Source: CAZMOK01 sp964644135
GTDB lineage: Bacteria; Bacteroidota; Bacteroidia; Bacteroidales; JAGOPY01
Direction of reading: 5' to 3'
Assembly: GCA_964644135.1 (NCBI GenBank)
Contig: CAZXWD010000002.1
Location: 1-62,265 of the forward strand
DNA length: 62,265 nt
Position numbers and translations under genes: made by a program. Of this stretch, positions 41,213 through 50,899 are shown piece after piece. The notes below the pieces were generated by a model, which searched no databases, was not told the origin of the DNA, and saw only the letters and a list, made by a program, of their open reading frames with translations. Position 1 is the stretch's first letter, and each line of letters begins with the position of its first letter.

Positions 41213-42904
41213 TTACCAGTAAATAATATAAAGGGCAGCAACAATTGCACATAGCAGGATGGCGCCGATATTGAACCTCATGCCTGTTCTGAACATCGAT
41301 CTTTTCAGTTCAAGGCCTTTGGGGTCATCATGTCCTTTTCTTTCGATCAGGCTGATGACTACCAGGATGGCACAAAGGATAAGAAATACGATCCCCATCC
41401 TGTCGAGGAAAGGCAGTGAGGGAACGGCCACCTTGAATACAAATGAAAGCGGGATGGTCAGGATAGCTGCAATGAGGGCAGCATTTGGTGTTGATTTCTT
41501 CCAGAACAAACCAAAGAGGAAGATCGTTGTCACTCCCGGTGTCACAAACCCGGTAAATTCCTGGATGTACTGAAATGCCTGGTCGAGGTTGCCCAGCAGG
41601 GGGCGGGCTGTCAGGACTGCTATGGTAAGTGCGGCAAAGCTGGTGATCCTTCCAACCTTGACCATATTGGCTTCACTAACCCCCTTATTCAGGAATTTTT
41701 TATAAACGTCAATTGTAAAAATAGTGGAGATGGAGTTTATCATGGAAGCAAGTGAAGAGACAATTGCAGCGGCAAGTGCAGCAAAGGCAAGTCCTTTGAT
41801 GCCGGCAGGCACAAGGGCGAGCAAGGCGGGGTAAGCCCTGTCGTTGTTGATCTGTGTTTCATTGCACAGTTCGCTGTACTCCGACATGGCACCGGTAATG
41901 CTGTAGCCCTCGATCGGAACCTGGCCTGCGGTCTCCTGCTGAACCATGGCATAGGCTACAATACCCGGGACGACAACGATCAAAGGGATTATGATCTTAA
42001 GGAATCCTGCAAAGATCACCCCTCGCTGCGCCTCACGTATGTTTTTAGCAGCAAGTCCGCGCTGGATAATATACTGGTTAAAGCCCCAGTAAGATAGATT
42101 TGCTATCCACATTCCACCTATCAGCACACTGATCCCGGGCAGGTCGATATAAGGGTCTTTCATTCCGCATTTACCGTCGGGGATTAACCTCTCGCCTTTG
42201 GTAAGGATCATGTCAAAATGACTTTTCGCTTCCGTTGTCAGGATCCTGAAACCGGAAATAGGCCCTTCCCCACCTGATAGCAGGTCAAGTGCTATATAGC
42301 TTGTTATAAGCCCACCGCCAACAAGGAAGACAACCTGGATAAGATCGGTCCATGCCACTGCCTTCAGGCCACCGTATATGGAATAAACTGCCGCGAAAAC
42401 TGCAAGCCCGATGATCCCGTAAAGCAATGGGATACCCATAATGGTGTTCAATGCCAGTGCACCAAGATAAAGTATGGACGTAAGGTTGACAAAGACATAC
42501 ACGAGCAACCAGAATGATGCCATGGCTGTCCTTACTCTGCTGTCGTACCGCATTTCAAGGAACTGCGGCATGGTGAAGATCTTTTTCTTTATAAATACCG
42601 GCAGAAAGAACTTACCGACAATGATAAGGGTAATGGCCGCCATCCATTCATAGGAGGCAATGCCCAATCCTATGGCAAAACCCGAACCGGACATTCCGAT
42701 AAACTGTTCGGCCGATATATTTGATGCAATCAATGAGGCCCCTATCGCCCACCAGGGAAGGGATTTGCTGGCCAGGAAATAATCCTGTGACGTCCTCTTC
42801 GTACCTTTCTTCTGCCTTGATACAAGCAAGCCAACCGTTATGATGATAATTCCGTACAGAACAAAGACCAGGTAATCCAGCGTGGCAAATTCGTTGTTGA
42901 GCAT
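41213..42904 (-). CDS. Sodium/sugar symporter (SSS family, vSGLT-like)
   Basis: A 563-residue inner-membrane transporter with about 14 membrane helices, moving a sugar with sodium. The SSS signature YSIYGGLKAVAWTDLIQVVFLVGG lies near residues 174-197. Other family segments are SAEQFIGMSGSGFAIGLG (~63-80), MPQFLEMRYDSRVRTAMA and AALAAAIVSSLASMINSISTIFTIDVYKKF. The nearest characterised relative is the galactose symporter vSGLT. A galactose mutarotase homologue is divergent next door, supporting a hexose substrate. Confidence 0.9.
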   Translation of the reverse strand: MLNNEFATLDYLVFVLYGIIIITVGLLVSRQKKGTKRTSQDYFLASKSLPWWAIGASLIASNISAEQFIGMSGSGFAIGLGIASYEWMAAITLIIVGKFFLPVFIKKKIFTMPQFLEMRYDSRVRTAMASFWLLVYVFVNLTSILYLGALALNTIMGIPLLYGIIGLAVFAAVYSIYGGLKAVAWTDLIQVVFLVGGGLITSYIALDLLSGGEGPISGFRILTTEAKSHFDMILTKGERLIPDGKCGMKDPYIDLPGISVLIGGMWIANLSYWGFNQYIIQRGLAAKNIREAQRGVIFAGFLKIIIPLIVVVPGIVAYAMVQQETAGQVPIEGYSITGAMSEYSELCNETQINNDRAYPALLALVPAGIKGLAFAALAAAIVSSLASMINSISTIFTIDVYKKFLNKGVSEANMVKVGRITSFAALTIAVLTARPLLGNLDQAFQYIQEFTGFVTPGVTTIFLFGLFWKKSTPNAALIAAILTIPLSFVFKVAVPSLPFLDRMGIVFLILCAILVVISLIERKGHDDPKGLELKRSMFRTGMRFNIGAILLCAIVAALYIIYW

Positions 42905-43005
42905 AGGAAATTTTTAGAGGCGAAAGATAGCAAAAAATCCACTCTGCATTTTACCCTCCTGACAGCTATTATTCATAAATTCGTCTCCTTGATAAACAAC
43001 AGACT

Positions 43006-44157
43006 ATGCGCAACCAATCAAAAATCATTATCAATACTGTATTTATTCTCTTTCTGGCAATTTCATGCATCTCTCCCACAACCGAAACAGAAAACAACAA
43101 AAGTGCCGGTAATATGGAAATCAGCAAAGAAAAGTATGGAACTTACAATGGAAGGCAGATATGGCTATACACCCTTAAAAACAAGAACGGTATGATAGCC
43201 AGGATTACAAACTACGGTGGCATACTGACCGAACTACACGTTCCCGACAGGAACGGCAATATCGAAGACGTTGTACTCGGTTTTGACAGTCTGCAAGGTT
43301 ATCTTGGTGAGCATCCCTATTTCGGGGCCCTGATAGGCAGATACGGCAACAGGATCGCAAAAGGGGAGTTTTCGCTTGATGGCAAAACTTACTCCCTGGC
43401 CACTAACAACGGGAACAACCATCTTCATGGGGGGGAGAAAGGCTTTGACAAAGTTGTGTGGGACATCCTGGAAATAAGCGGCCAGGGGGAAACCGGGGTT
43501 ATGCTAAAATATACCAGCGGTGACGGTGAAGAAGGCTATCCCGGTATTCTTTGGGTGAGCGTAACGTACATCCTAAACAATGAGAATGAACTGAAGATCG
43601 AATACAATGCGGAGAGCTCCGCACCAACCCCCGTCAACCTTACCCATCACAGCTACTTTAACCTCAAGGGTGCCGGCAATGGAGATATCCTTGATCACTG
43701 GCTGCAGATCAAAGCTGATAAATACGTAGTAGTGGACGAAGAACTGATACCGACCGGCGAGCTCAGGGATGTTGAAGGCACTCCATTCGATTTCCGTAAC
43801 GGTAAAAAGATTGGTATTGGAATAGGCCAGGTGGAGGGCGGTTACGATCATACCTTCGTGCTGAACAAGCCGGGAAATCTCAGGTTGGTTGCTGAAGCAA
43901 AGGAAGCTGTTACCGGGAGGTCGATGAAGGTCTTTACAACAGAGCCCGGCCTGCAATTCTATTCCGGCAATTTCCTTGATGGTACCATTACCGGGAAATA
44001 TGATTCGGTCTATAACAAACATTATGGCTTCTGCCTCGAAGCCCAGCACTTCCCTGATTCACCCAACAGGCCTGAATTCCCTGATACAATCCTGGAGCCG
44101 GGTGAAAAATACCATCAGCTTACTGTTTATCGCTTCAGTACAACAGAGGATAAGTGA
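43006..44157 (+). CDS. galM: Aldose 1-epimerase (galactose mutarotase), lipoprotein
   Basis: A 383-residue sugar mutarotase that converts the beta to the alpha anomer of galactose or glucose. The N-terminus is a lipoprotein signal with lipobox AISC (Cys ~22). The beta-sandwich domain has GGILTELHVPDRNG (~72-85), RYGNRIAKGEFSLDG (~112-126), catalytic-His regions NNHLHGGEKGFDKVVW (~136-151) and LTHHSYFNLKG (~213-223), and the catalytic-Glu segment CLEAQHFPDSPN near the end. Export is unusual for a GalM used only for cytoplasmic sugars but is common in Bacteroidota. Its last base is shared with the start of the TauE-type gene. Confidence 0.9.
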   Translation: MRNQSKIIINTVFILFLAISCISPTTETENNKSAGNMEISKEKYGTYNGRQIWLYTLKNKNGMIARITNYGGILTELHVPDRNGNIEDVVLGFDSLQGYLGEHPYFGALIGRYGNRIAKGEFSLDGKTYSLATNNGNNHLHGGEKGFDKVVWDILEISGQGETGVMLKYTSGDGEEGYPGILWVSVTYILNNENELKIEYNAESSAPTPVNLTHHSYFNLKGAGNGDILDHWLQIKADKYVVVDEELIPTGELRDVEGTPFDFRNGKKIGIGIGQVEGGYDHTFVLNKPGNLRLVAEAKEAVTGRSMKVFTTEPGLQFYSGNFLDGTITGKYDSVYNKHYGFCLEAQHFPDSPNRPEFPDTILEPGEKYHQLTVYRFSTTEDK

Positions 44158-44936
44158 TGCTTGAAATAATTGTTGTGATCATAGCAGCTTTCGGGGCTTC
44201 AATGCTTACTTTTTTTTCGGGCTTTGGCCTCGGGACCTTACTCACCCCTGTTTTTATGCTGTTCTTCCCCATTGAGATCGCAATTGCGATGACTGCTTTT
44301 GTACATCTGCTGAACAATGTTTTCAAGTTCGGGCTGATAGGAGGCCATGTAAACTGGAAGGTCCTGCTGAAATTCGGAATACCGGCCATAGCCGGGGCTT
44401 TTGGAGGAGCATACCTATTACTGAAATTATCAGAATTGAACGATCCCCTGGTAACTTACGAGGCTGTGGGCAGGACTTTCCAGGTGATGCCCGTGAAGCT
44501 GGTAATTGCCATTTTGATGGTCCTTTTCGGGATTTTTGAACTGATCCCTGTATTGAAAAAAATACATTTCGGAAACCGGATGCTACTGGCAGGAGGCCTC
44601 CTCAGTGGTTTTTTTGGTGGTTTATCGGGCCACCAGGGAGCATTGCGCACAGCCTTCCTGGTAAGGCTGGGGCTCACCAAGGAGGCTTTCATCGCTACCG
44701 GGATAGCTATTGCCCTTGCAATTGACCTGACCCGGATCCCGATGTATTCATCAAAATTCTTTTCAGCATCTTTTTTTACTGAGAACCCCATCATAATCAT
44801 AGCCACGGTTTCGGCTTTTGCCGGTGCCTTCATAGGCCGGAGACTTCTTAAAAAGATAACTTTCGACCTTATTCATACCATAGTGGGTATTGCTATCATT
44901 CTGCTGGCCCTGGCGCTGGGACTGGGGGTTATTTGA
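44157..44936 (+). CDS. TauE/SafE-family membrane transporter
   Basis: A 259-residue inner-membrane protein with about eight hydrophobic segments in two repeated halves. The signatures FGASMLTFFSGFGLGTLLTPVFMLFFPIEIAIAMTA (~9-45) and MLLAGGLLSGFFGGLSGHQGALRTAFLV (~140-167) are those of TauE/SafE exporters, which move organosulfur anions or similar weak acids. I use the ATG at 44157, whose first base is the last base of the galM stop; a GTG three bases earlier is the alternative. Coupling to galM is clear in the sequence, though the functional link is not. Confidence 0.85.
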   Translation: MLEIIVVIIAAFGASMLTFFSGFGLGTLLTPVFMLFFPIEIAIAMTAFVHLLNNVFKFGLIGGHVNWKVLLKFGIPAIAGAFGGAYLLLKLSELNDPLVTYEAVGRTFQVMPVKLVIAILMVLFGIFELIPVLKKIHFGNRMLLAGGLLSGFFGGLSGHQGALRTAFLVRLGLTKEAFIATGIAIALAIDLTRIPMYSSKFFSASFFTENPIIIIATVSAFAGAFIGRRLLKKITFDLIHTIVGIAIILLALALGLGVI

Positions 44937-45105
44937 GGCAATCCCGGTAATTTTCCGGCCTGTTCCCCGTTTTTATTCCCAAAATGTATCACCACTCAGG
45001 ATTTCTTCTGATAAATCTGTGATAGTTCAGCATTTTCGGCACGGGATTTGGAAACATTAACATATATAATAACGTAAGAAGCATAAGAACCATCAATCAG
45101 ACCCC

Positions 45106-46239
45106 ATGAGATATTTTGCAACACTGCTGGCACTCATCCTCACTCTGGCTTCAGGCGCCCAGGACAGCGGCAATTTTTACAAGCACATGGAAGGGCAGAT
45201 AAGCTCAAACATCTACCTTGTTGCCGACCTGATCAAGATAGACGATAAGCTTGACGGTACCTTTTACTATTATTACGACCTTGCTGAAAACACTGAATCT
45301 GCCCAACCCAGGTATTTTGGCAAGACGATGCCTATCAACGGATCCATTGATAAACAGAATAACCTGGAATTCAAGGAATATGGGCTTAACGGAACCGGAT
45401 CGATCTATGAAGGAAAACTTTCTGACGATGGCAGGATAGAAGGCACATGGCGTAATTCTGACGGATCGAAAAGGTTACCATTTGAGCTAACCGAAAGGTA
45501 CCACCTGGGAAGTTTGCCATTCAATGTCTATTTTCTCAAAGAAACGACCGGGTTGTTTGATCATCTGAGCGAACCCAATGCCAGCCTGGAACTCATGCTG
45601 CTACTTCCCGGAACCTGTTCCGACAATGCCATTGCGGATTCGGTGAAAAAGCACATTCTGAGTAATTTCTTCAAAAAACCGGACGATTCTCTAAGCCCCT
45701 TGCAACAGCTTGAAAAAGAAAAAGAAATGTACTTCAGGCATTACAAGAAATCGAACGAGGACCTTTATGAAAATGGTGTTGCTTCCTTCTGGGAAAAAGA
45801 AAAAAGCGTAAAGATCCATTTCAATGAGGCCGACATACTCTCGATGGAGTTTTATGACTACGGATATACAGGAGGTGCACATGGATTGCCGATTTCCAGG
45901 TTTGAGGTGATCGACCTGAACACAGGTTCCCAATTTACGCTCGACGACCTTTTCAGGCCTGAATACAGGAACGACCTCCGTGATATCATAAATGCAGAGC
46001 TCAGGAAGATGCACCAGCTCGAAAGGCATACAAGCCTGAAAGAGGCAGGGTTTTTTGAGCATACGGTTGAACCAACCGGCAACTTCTACATAAATAAGGA
46101 CGGCATAGGATTTTACTATAACCGGTACGAAATTGCACCTTTTACAATGGGCTCAACAGATATTTTCATTCCCTTTTCCAGGCTGCAGTTCCTGCTTTCG
46201 GCTGAATCACCCTTCGGCAATATCCAGGATATCAGGTAA
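45106..46239 (+). CDS. Exported DUF3298-domain protein (RsiV-like)
   Basis: A 377-residue exported protein with a signal peptide ending in SGAQ (~19). The N-terminal half has MORN-like or beta-rich repeats, including a GSIYEGKLSDDGRIEGTWRNSDGS phrase (~108-131). The C-terminal half matches a DUF3298 domain: SMEFYDYGYTGGAHGLPISRFEVIDLNTGSQFTLDDLF (~247-284), DLRDIINAELRKM, and the closing YYNRYEIAPFTMGSTDIFIPFSRL. DUF3298 occurs in the lysozyme-sensing anti-sigma factor RsiV, but no anti-sigma part is present here. The 169 bases before it hold nothing recognisable. Confidence 0.8.
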   Translation: MRYFATLLALILTLASGAQDSGNFYKHMEGQISSNIYLVADLIKIDDKLDGTFYYYYDLAENTESAQPRYFGKTMPINGSIDKQNNLEFKEYGLNGTGSIYEGKLSDDGRIEGTWRNSDGSKRLPFELTERYHLGSLPFNVYFLKETTGLFDHLSEPNASLELMLLLPGTCSDNAIADSVKKHILSNFFKKPDDSLSPLQQLEKEKEMYFRHYKKSNEDLYENGVASFWEKEKSVKIHFNEADILSMEFYDYGYTGGAHGLPISRFEVIDLNTGSQFTLDDLFRPEYRNDLRDIINAELRKMHQLERHTSLKEAGFFEHTVEPTGNFYINKDGIGFYYNRYEIAPFTMGSTDIFIPFSRLQFLLSAESPFGNIQDIR

Positions 46240-46389
46240 GGTCTGGATACCTTGAATGATCCCTTATCCGGGGTCCTGAATACTTAACTGTTAACCCTAA
46301 ATTAACTCAGGCAACAAGTTGTTACAAGTAAAGTTTATTAATTTAGCCGGTTCAAAATATGCCTGTTAACATCATACCGAATTAACTGA

Positions 46390-48096
46390 ATGACAATATT
46401 TTACATCATACTGTCGGCCATAGGGGCAATCGGGGTCTTCCTTTTCGGGATGAAGATCATGAGCGAGGCCCTTCAGAAGGTTGCAGGTATCAGGCTTCGG
46501 AACATCCTTTCGGCAATCACTTCCAACAGGCTTAAAAGTATCCTGACCGGGCTGCTAACCACAGCATCCGTGCAATCATCGTCGGCCATTACAGTAATGC
46601 TGGTCAGTTTCGCAAGTGCAGGGCTTATCTCCGTATTTGAATCGGCAGGCGTGGTTATGGGTGCAAACATAGGTACGACCATCACGGCCTGGATAATCTC
46701 ACTCCTGGGCTTTGGCAAGCACTTCAGCATCCAGATCTACCTTCTTCCCTTAATTGGCCTGTCATTACCGCTATTTTTTTCAAAAAGCAGCAACCTTCGT
46801 TCCTGGGGTGAATTCATCATAGGATTCAGCCTTTTGTTCTTCGGTCTTGGGTTCCTCAAAGAGGTCATTCCGCTTGTGCCTGAAGAATCGGGACTTATAA
46901 GGAATTTAACTTCTTATTATTCAGGTAACGGGTTTGTATCCCTGATAGTTTTTTTCGTTCTGGGATTGCTTCTTACCATTATCTTTCAATCGTCATCAGC
47001 AACCATGGCCCTCACGTTTGTTCTTGCAATTGAAGGCTGGGTACCTTTCTCACTGGCGGCTGCAATGGTACTGGGTGAAAACCTCGGCACCACCTTTACT
47101 GCACTTATCGCTTCCACTATTGCAAATAAGGATGGAAGGCGTGTAGCTGTTATCCACCTGATGTTCAACCTCGCAGGAATTATTTGGGGACTTATCCTGC
47201 TGAAGCCCATTCTCAATCTCATCGATATTTTCATGACCGGTATTTCAATGGCTTCGCCTAATACCGACCCCGGTAACATACCAGTTGCCCTTTCCATATT
47301 CCATACCGGTTTCAATATTCTGAACATGATCATCCTTGTAGGTTTTATTCCTAAACTGGTAGACCTCACCGCAAAAGTCTTTCCCACCGGGCAGGAAACA
47401 GATGAGAAATACCGTTTAAGGTATATCGACACACGCTTTCTTTCAACTTCTGAAATCTCTATAGTCCAGGCCCGGAAAGAGATAGCAGTGATGGGAAAGA
47501 GGACACTGGAAATGTTCGACATGATCCCTGTTTTGCTTATCGAGAAGAGGCAGAAAGATTATAAAATGCTGATGGAAAGAATAGAAAAATACGAAAGCAT
47601 TATTGATAATATGGAGGTGGAGATAGCAATGTACCTTACAAAAGCTTCGGAGGGAAAGCTCAGCGATCAGAGCTCTGCCTATATAAAAAGCATGATGAGA
47701 ATTATCGACGACCTGGAAAGCATTGGCGATGTAAGCTATAAGCTGTCCAGGCTGATCGATTCGAAAAACCAGAAAAACCTTTATTTCATACAGGAGCTTC
47801 GCGACAATTGCAACGCCCTGTTCAAGCTTACCAGGGCATCGCTCGAAAATATGATCGTGCAGCTTTCAAGGCATTACACAGAAAGCGATATGGCAGAGAT
47901 AAGCGAAATTGACAATGCCATTCACCAGTTACGCGAAAAACTCAGGCAGGAGCATGTTTCGAGCATAAAGAAGGAAAAATATTCGTATCAGACGGGGATC
48001 ATTTACAACGATATTGTAAGATTAACCGAAAGGGTTGGGGATTACGCCTTCAGGGTAAGTGAATCGGTTAATGAGGTAAAAGAAAGCAAGAATTAA
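46390..48096 (+). CDS. Sodium/phosphate cotransporter with PhoU-like C-terminus
   Basis: A 568-residue inner-membrane Na/Pi cotransporter (NptA/PNaS family). The two hallmark Gln-Ser-Ser-Ser repeats are present: VQSSSAITVMLVSFASAGL (~62-80) and FQSSSATMALTFVLAIEGW (~201-219). About eight to nine membrane helices fill the first ~340 residues. The C-terminal ~200 residues are a PhoU-like helical bundle (MMRIIDDLESIGDVSYKLSRLID, ~439-461), presumed to gate or regulate. A PiT-type phosphate transporter follows, so the two may provide phosphate uptake under different conditions. Confidence 0.88.
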   Translation: MTIFYIILSAIGAIGVFLFGMKIMSEALQKVAGIRLRNILSAITSNRLKSILTGLLTTASVQSSSAITVMLVSFASAGLISVFESAGVVMGANIGTTITAWIISLLGFGKHFSIQIYLLPLIGLSLPLFFSKSSNLRSWGEFIIGFSLLFFGLGFLKEVIPLVPEESGLIRNLTSYYSGNGFVSLIVFFVLGLLLTIIFQSSSATMALTFVLAIEGWVPFSLAAAMVLGENLGTTFTALIASTIANKDGRRVAVIHLMFNLAGIIWGLILLKPILNLIDIFMTGISMASPNTDPGNIPVALSIFHTGFNILNMIILVGFIPKLVDLTAKVFPTGQETDEKYRLRYIDTRFLSTSEISIVQARKEIAVMGKRTLEMFDMIPVLLIEKRQKDYKMLMERIEKYESIIDNMEVEIAMYLTKASEGKLSDQSSAYIKSMMRIIDDLESIGDVSYKLSRLIDSKNQKNLYFIQELRDNCNALFKLTRASLENMIVQLSRHYTESDMAEISEIDNAIHQLREKLRQEHVSSIKKEKYSYQTGIIYNDIVRLTERVGDYAFRVSESVNEVKESKN

Positions 48097-48129
48097 CAAT
48101 TCCTTAATCTGATGGTTTAACCTACTCAC

Positions 48130-48137
48130 TATTTTTG
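48130..48137 (+). promoter_or_regulatory. Candidate -7 box (TATTTTTG) of the PiT gene
   Basis: A full TAnnTTTG match 24 bases before the ATG at 48162. It suggests the PiT gene has its own promoter after the Na/Pi gene. Confidence 0.5.
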
Positions 48138-48161
48138 CCAACATATAAACCAGCACGGTGA

Positions 48162-50402
48162 ATGGAAACATTTTACCTTCTCATCGTAATAGTTCTCTTC
48201 GTCCTTGCTATCTCTGATTTGATCGTCGGGGTTAGCAACGACGCGGTTAATTTCCTGAATTCAGCTATTGGTTCAAAGGCTGCCCGGGTCTATATCATTA
48301 TGATCATTGCCAGCATCGGTGTGGTCATAGGAGCTACATTTTCCAGTGGCTTGATGGAGGTAGCCCGAAAAGGGATCTTCCATCCCGATATGTTTCCATT
48401 TTCTGACATCATGCTGATATTCCTGGCAGTTATGCTCACCGACATCATACTCCTTGATTTTTTCAATACCATTGGCCTGCCGACCTCCACAACCGTCTCT
48501 ATCGTTTTTGAACTGCTCGGATCAGCGGTTGCGATCTCAATATTCAAAATTACGGAAAGCCACCATACTTTGCTTGATATCGGCCAGTATATAAATACTG
48601 ATAAGGCTCTTGCTATTATCCTGGGAATCTTGCTGTCAGTATTTATTGCTTTTTTTGTAGGAGCTATTATTCAATACATTACCCGGCTAATTTTTACTTT
48701 CAATTACAAAAAGAATCTTAAGTACTTTGGGTCTTTGTGGGGCGGTTTGGCTATTTCTGCCATCACCTACTTCATGCTGATCAAAGGTGCAAAAGGAGCT
48801 TCATTCATCCCCGAAAGCACCGCTTACTGGATCAATACGCACAAAGGCATTATCGTCTTATACAGCTTTATCGGCTGGGTTGTGATCCTCCAACTGGGCC
48901 AGTGGCTGTTCAAGCTCAATATACCAAGGATGATTGTTCTGGTAGGTACTTTTGCCCTTGCAATGGCCTTTGCTGGTAACGACCTTGTAAACTTTATCGG
49001 TGTGCCTCTTGCCGGTCTTTCTTCATATCAGGAATATCTGAAGGAGGGTACGGATACCTTTATGATGAGTGCACTGAAAGAACCAGTAAGAACCAATACT
49101 TTCTTACTACTTCTGGCAGGGGTGATAATGATACTTACGCTCTGGTTCTCTAAAAAAGCCAGGAAAGTTGTTAACACTGAAGTCAATCTAGGACGACAGG
49201 GAGAAGGCCATGAAAGGTTCAACTCAACAGCTCTTTCCCGGGCAGTCGTGCGTGTATCTCTCAGCGTCGCAAAGTCTGTTGAGAAAGCTGTTCCTAACTC
49301 CGTTATCAACCGGCTCGAAAAACGATTTGAAAACTACGAGGAAACAGCTGTTCTTCTGAAAGAGGATAAGCCAGCCTTCGACTTAATCAGGGCTTCTATA
49401 AATCTTGTTGTAGCAAGCATATTGATAGCTATTGGAACTTCCTTAAAACTACCTCTTTCTACAACATTTGTAACTTTTATGGTAGCCATGGGAACTTCAC
49501 TGTCAGACAGGGCCTGGGGGCGTGAAAGTGCTGTTTACCGGGTCACAGGGGTATTCACTGTAATAGGTGGGTGGTTCAGTACAGCCATTATAGCCTTTCT
49601 TATTGCAGGGACTTTTGCAACAATATTATACCTGGGGGGTATCATTTCGGTGGTTATTCTGGTAGCAGTGGCCGTATTTTTTGTCATCAGAACCCAGATC
49701 TTCTTCCAGAAAAGTGAAAAACAGAAGAAAGAAAAAACCGCTATTGAAGCACATGACCTTGAAATGAATCGACAGAAAATGCTTCAAAGAACTTATGAGA
49801 ACGTTGCGAATATCATCCAATTAATACCCAAAGCTTTCAATGAAACCGTGGAAGCCCTTTACAATGAAGACAGAACAAGAGCCAAGGACAACTTGAAGTC
49901 GGTTAAACAGATAGATAAGCGTACGCAATATTTGAAAGATGATGTGCATTATACCATTAAACTTCTAAAGGAAGACATCAATAATACCGGTCATTACTAT
50001 GTTATGATGCTTGATCATCTGCGAGAACTTTCAGTTTGTCTGAGATTCATTGCAGAACCAGCATTCAATCACCTCAATAATAACCATAAAGGGATCACAA
50101 AATCACAATACAGTGATCTTCAAAAATTCTCAGAGCATATAAAAAGTTACTACTCAAGGCTGGCTGACAGTTTCGCCAATGAAGACATTAACAAAATACT
50201 GGCAATTAAAAAAGAGAATAAAGATCTGCTTATCCTCAACGAAAAACTCAGACGGGCCCAGATCGACCGTATCAGTAAACATGAGGTAAACACAAAGAAC
50301 AGTATGCTTTACCTTAACATTCTTGCAGAAGCTAAGAACCTCATTCTTTACACAAACAACCTGATCAATATTCAGCAGGAATTTATTACGTTTGAAAAAT
50401 AG
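48162..50402 (+). CDS. Inorganic phosphate transporter, PiT family, with long C-terminal domain
   Basis: A 746-residue inner-membrane transporter, longer than the usual ~500. The duplicated PiT signature is clear: SDLIVGVSNDAVNFLNSAIGSKAA (~19-42) and FAGNDLVNFIGVPLAG (~268-283). Helices also occur at ~430-540 (SLKLPLSTTFVTFMVAMGTSLSDRAWG). After ~540 comes a soluble helical region that resembles a PhoU-like bundle (MLQRTYENVANIIQLIPKAFNETVEALY and later MLDHLRELSVCLRFI). PiT proteins move phosphate with a proton or sodium ion, sometimes as a metal complex. Confidence 0.9.
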   Translation: METFYLLIVIVLFVLAISDLIVGVSNDAVNFLNSAIGSKAARVYIIMIIASIGVVIGATFSSGLMEVARKGIFHPDMFPFSDIMLIFLAVMLTDIILLDFFNTIGLPTSTTVSIVFELLGSAVAISIFKITESHHTLLDIGQYINTDKALAIILGILLSVFIAFFVGAIIQYITRLIFTFNYKKNLKYFGSLWGGLAISAITYFMLIKGAKGASFIPESTAYWINTHKGIIVLYSFIGWVVILQLGQWLFKLNIPRMIVLVGTFALAMAFAGNDLVNFIGVPLAGLSSYQEYLKEGTDTFMMSALKEPVRTNTFLLLLAGVIMILTLWFSKKARKVVNTEVNLGRQGEGHERFNSTALSRAVVRVSLSVAKSVEKAVPNSVINRLEKRFENYEETAVLLKEDKPAFDLIRASINLVVASILIAIGTSLKLPLSTTFVTFMVAMGTSLSDRAWGRESAVYRVTGVFTVIGGWFSTAIIAFLIAGTFATILYLGGIISVVILVAVAVFFVIRTQIFFQKSEKQKKEKTAIEAHDLEMNRQKMLQRTYENVANIIQLIPKAFNETVEALYNEDRTRAKDNLKSVKQIDKRTQYLKDDVHYTIKLLKEDINNTGHYYVMMLDHLRELSVCLRFIAEPAFNHLNNNHKGITKSQYSDLQKFSEHIKSYYSRLADSFANEDINKILAIKKENKDLLILNEKLRRAQIDRISKHEVNTKNSMLYLNILAEAKNLILYTNNLINIQQEFITFEK

Positions 50403-50419
50403 TTCCTTACATCAACCTT

Positions 50420-50890
50420 ATGGGAAAATTAACGATCATATCCGGCGGGCAGGCCGGAGTGGACCGGGCGGCGCTGGATGTTGCTTTAAGGCTTGGCATT
50501 CCGTGTGCAGGATGGTGTCAGGAAGGAAGGCTTGCCGAAGACGGGACCATAGATGAAAAATATCCCCTGAAGGAGACAGGCTCTGAAGATCCCAATTTAC
50601 GGACCCGCATGAATGTTGATGGATCTGACGGCACAATAGTGATACATCCCGGCCAGATCGACGCGGGGACAGCCTTTACAATTACTTCGTGCGTGACATC
50701 CGGTAAGCCTTTGCTTGAGGTCGACCTTTCGGAAAGATACAACATAGGTCATATCCTCAACTGGCTGAAAGAGAAAAAACTTGAGAAGATCAATGTGGCA
50801 GGCCCCAGGGAGAGTTATTTTCCGGGCATTTATGATGCGTCGGTAAAATTGCTTGAGCCTTTGCTCCGGGACCTTTTAAAAAAAGAGTAG
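50420..50890 (+). CDS. Putative molybdenum carrier-like protein
   Basis: A 156-residue Rossmann-like protein of the family annotated as putative molybdenum carrier. Key phrases are LTIISGGQAGVDRAALDVAL (~4-23), GIPCAGWCQEGRLAEDG (~27-43), then IDEKYPLKETG, DGTIVIHPGQIDAGTAFTI and the closing INVAGPRES. The glycine-rich start resembles a nucleotide-binding loop of the SLOG/LOG type, so nucleotide binding is also possible. No molybdopterin genes are near, so the molybdenum link is only a family name. It is 17 bases from the PiT stop. Confidence 0.75.
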   Translation: MGKLTIISGGQAGVDRAALDVALRLGIPCAGWCQEGRLAEDGTIDEKYPLKETGSEDPNLRTRMNVDGSDGTIVIHPGQIDAGTAFTITSCVTSGKPLLEVDLSERYNIGHILNWLKEKKLEKINVAGPRESYFPGIYDASVKLLEPLLRDLLKKE

Positions 50891-50899
50891 CCTGTCGCA

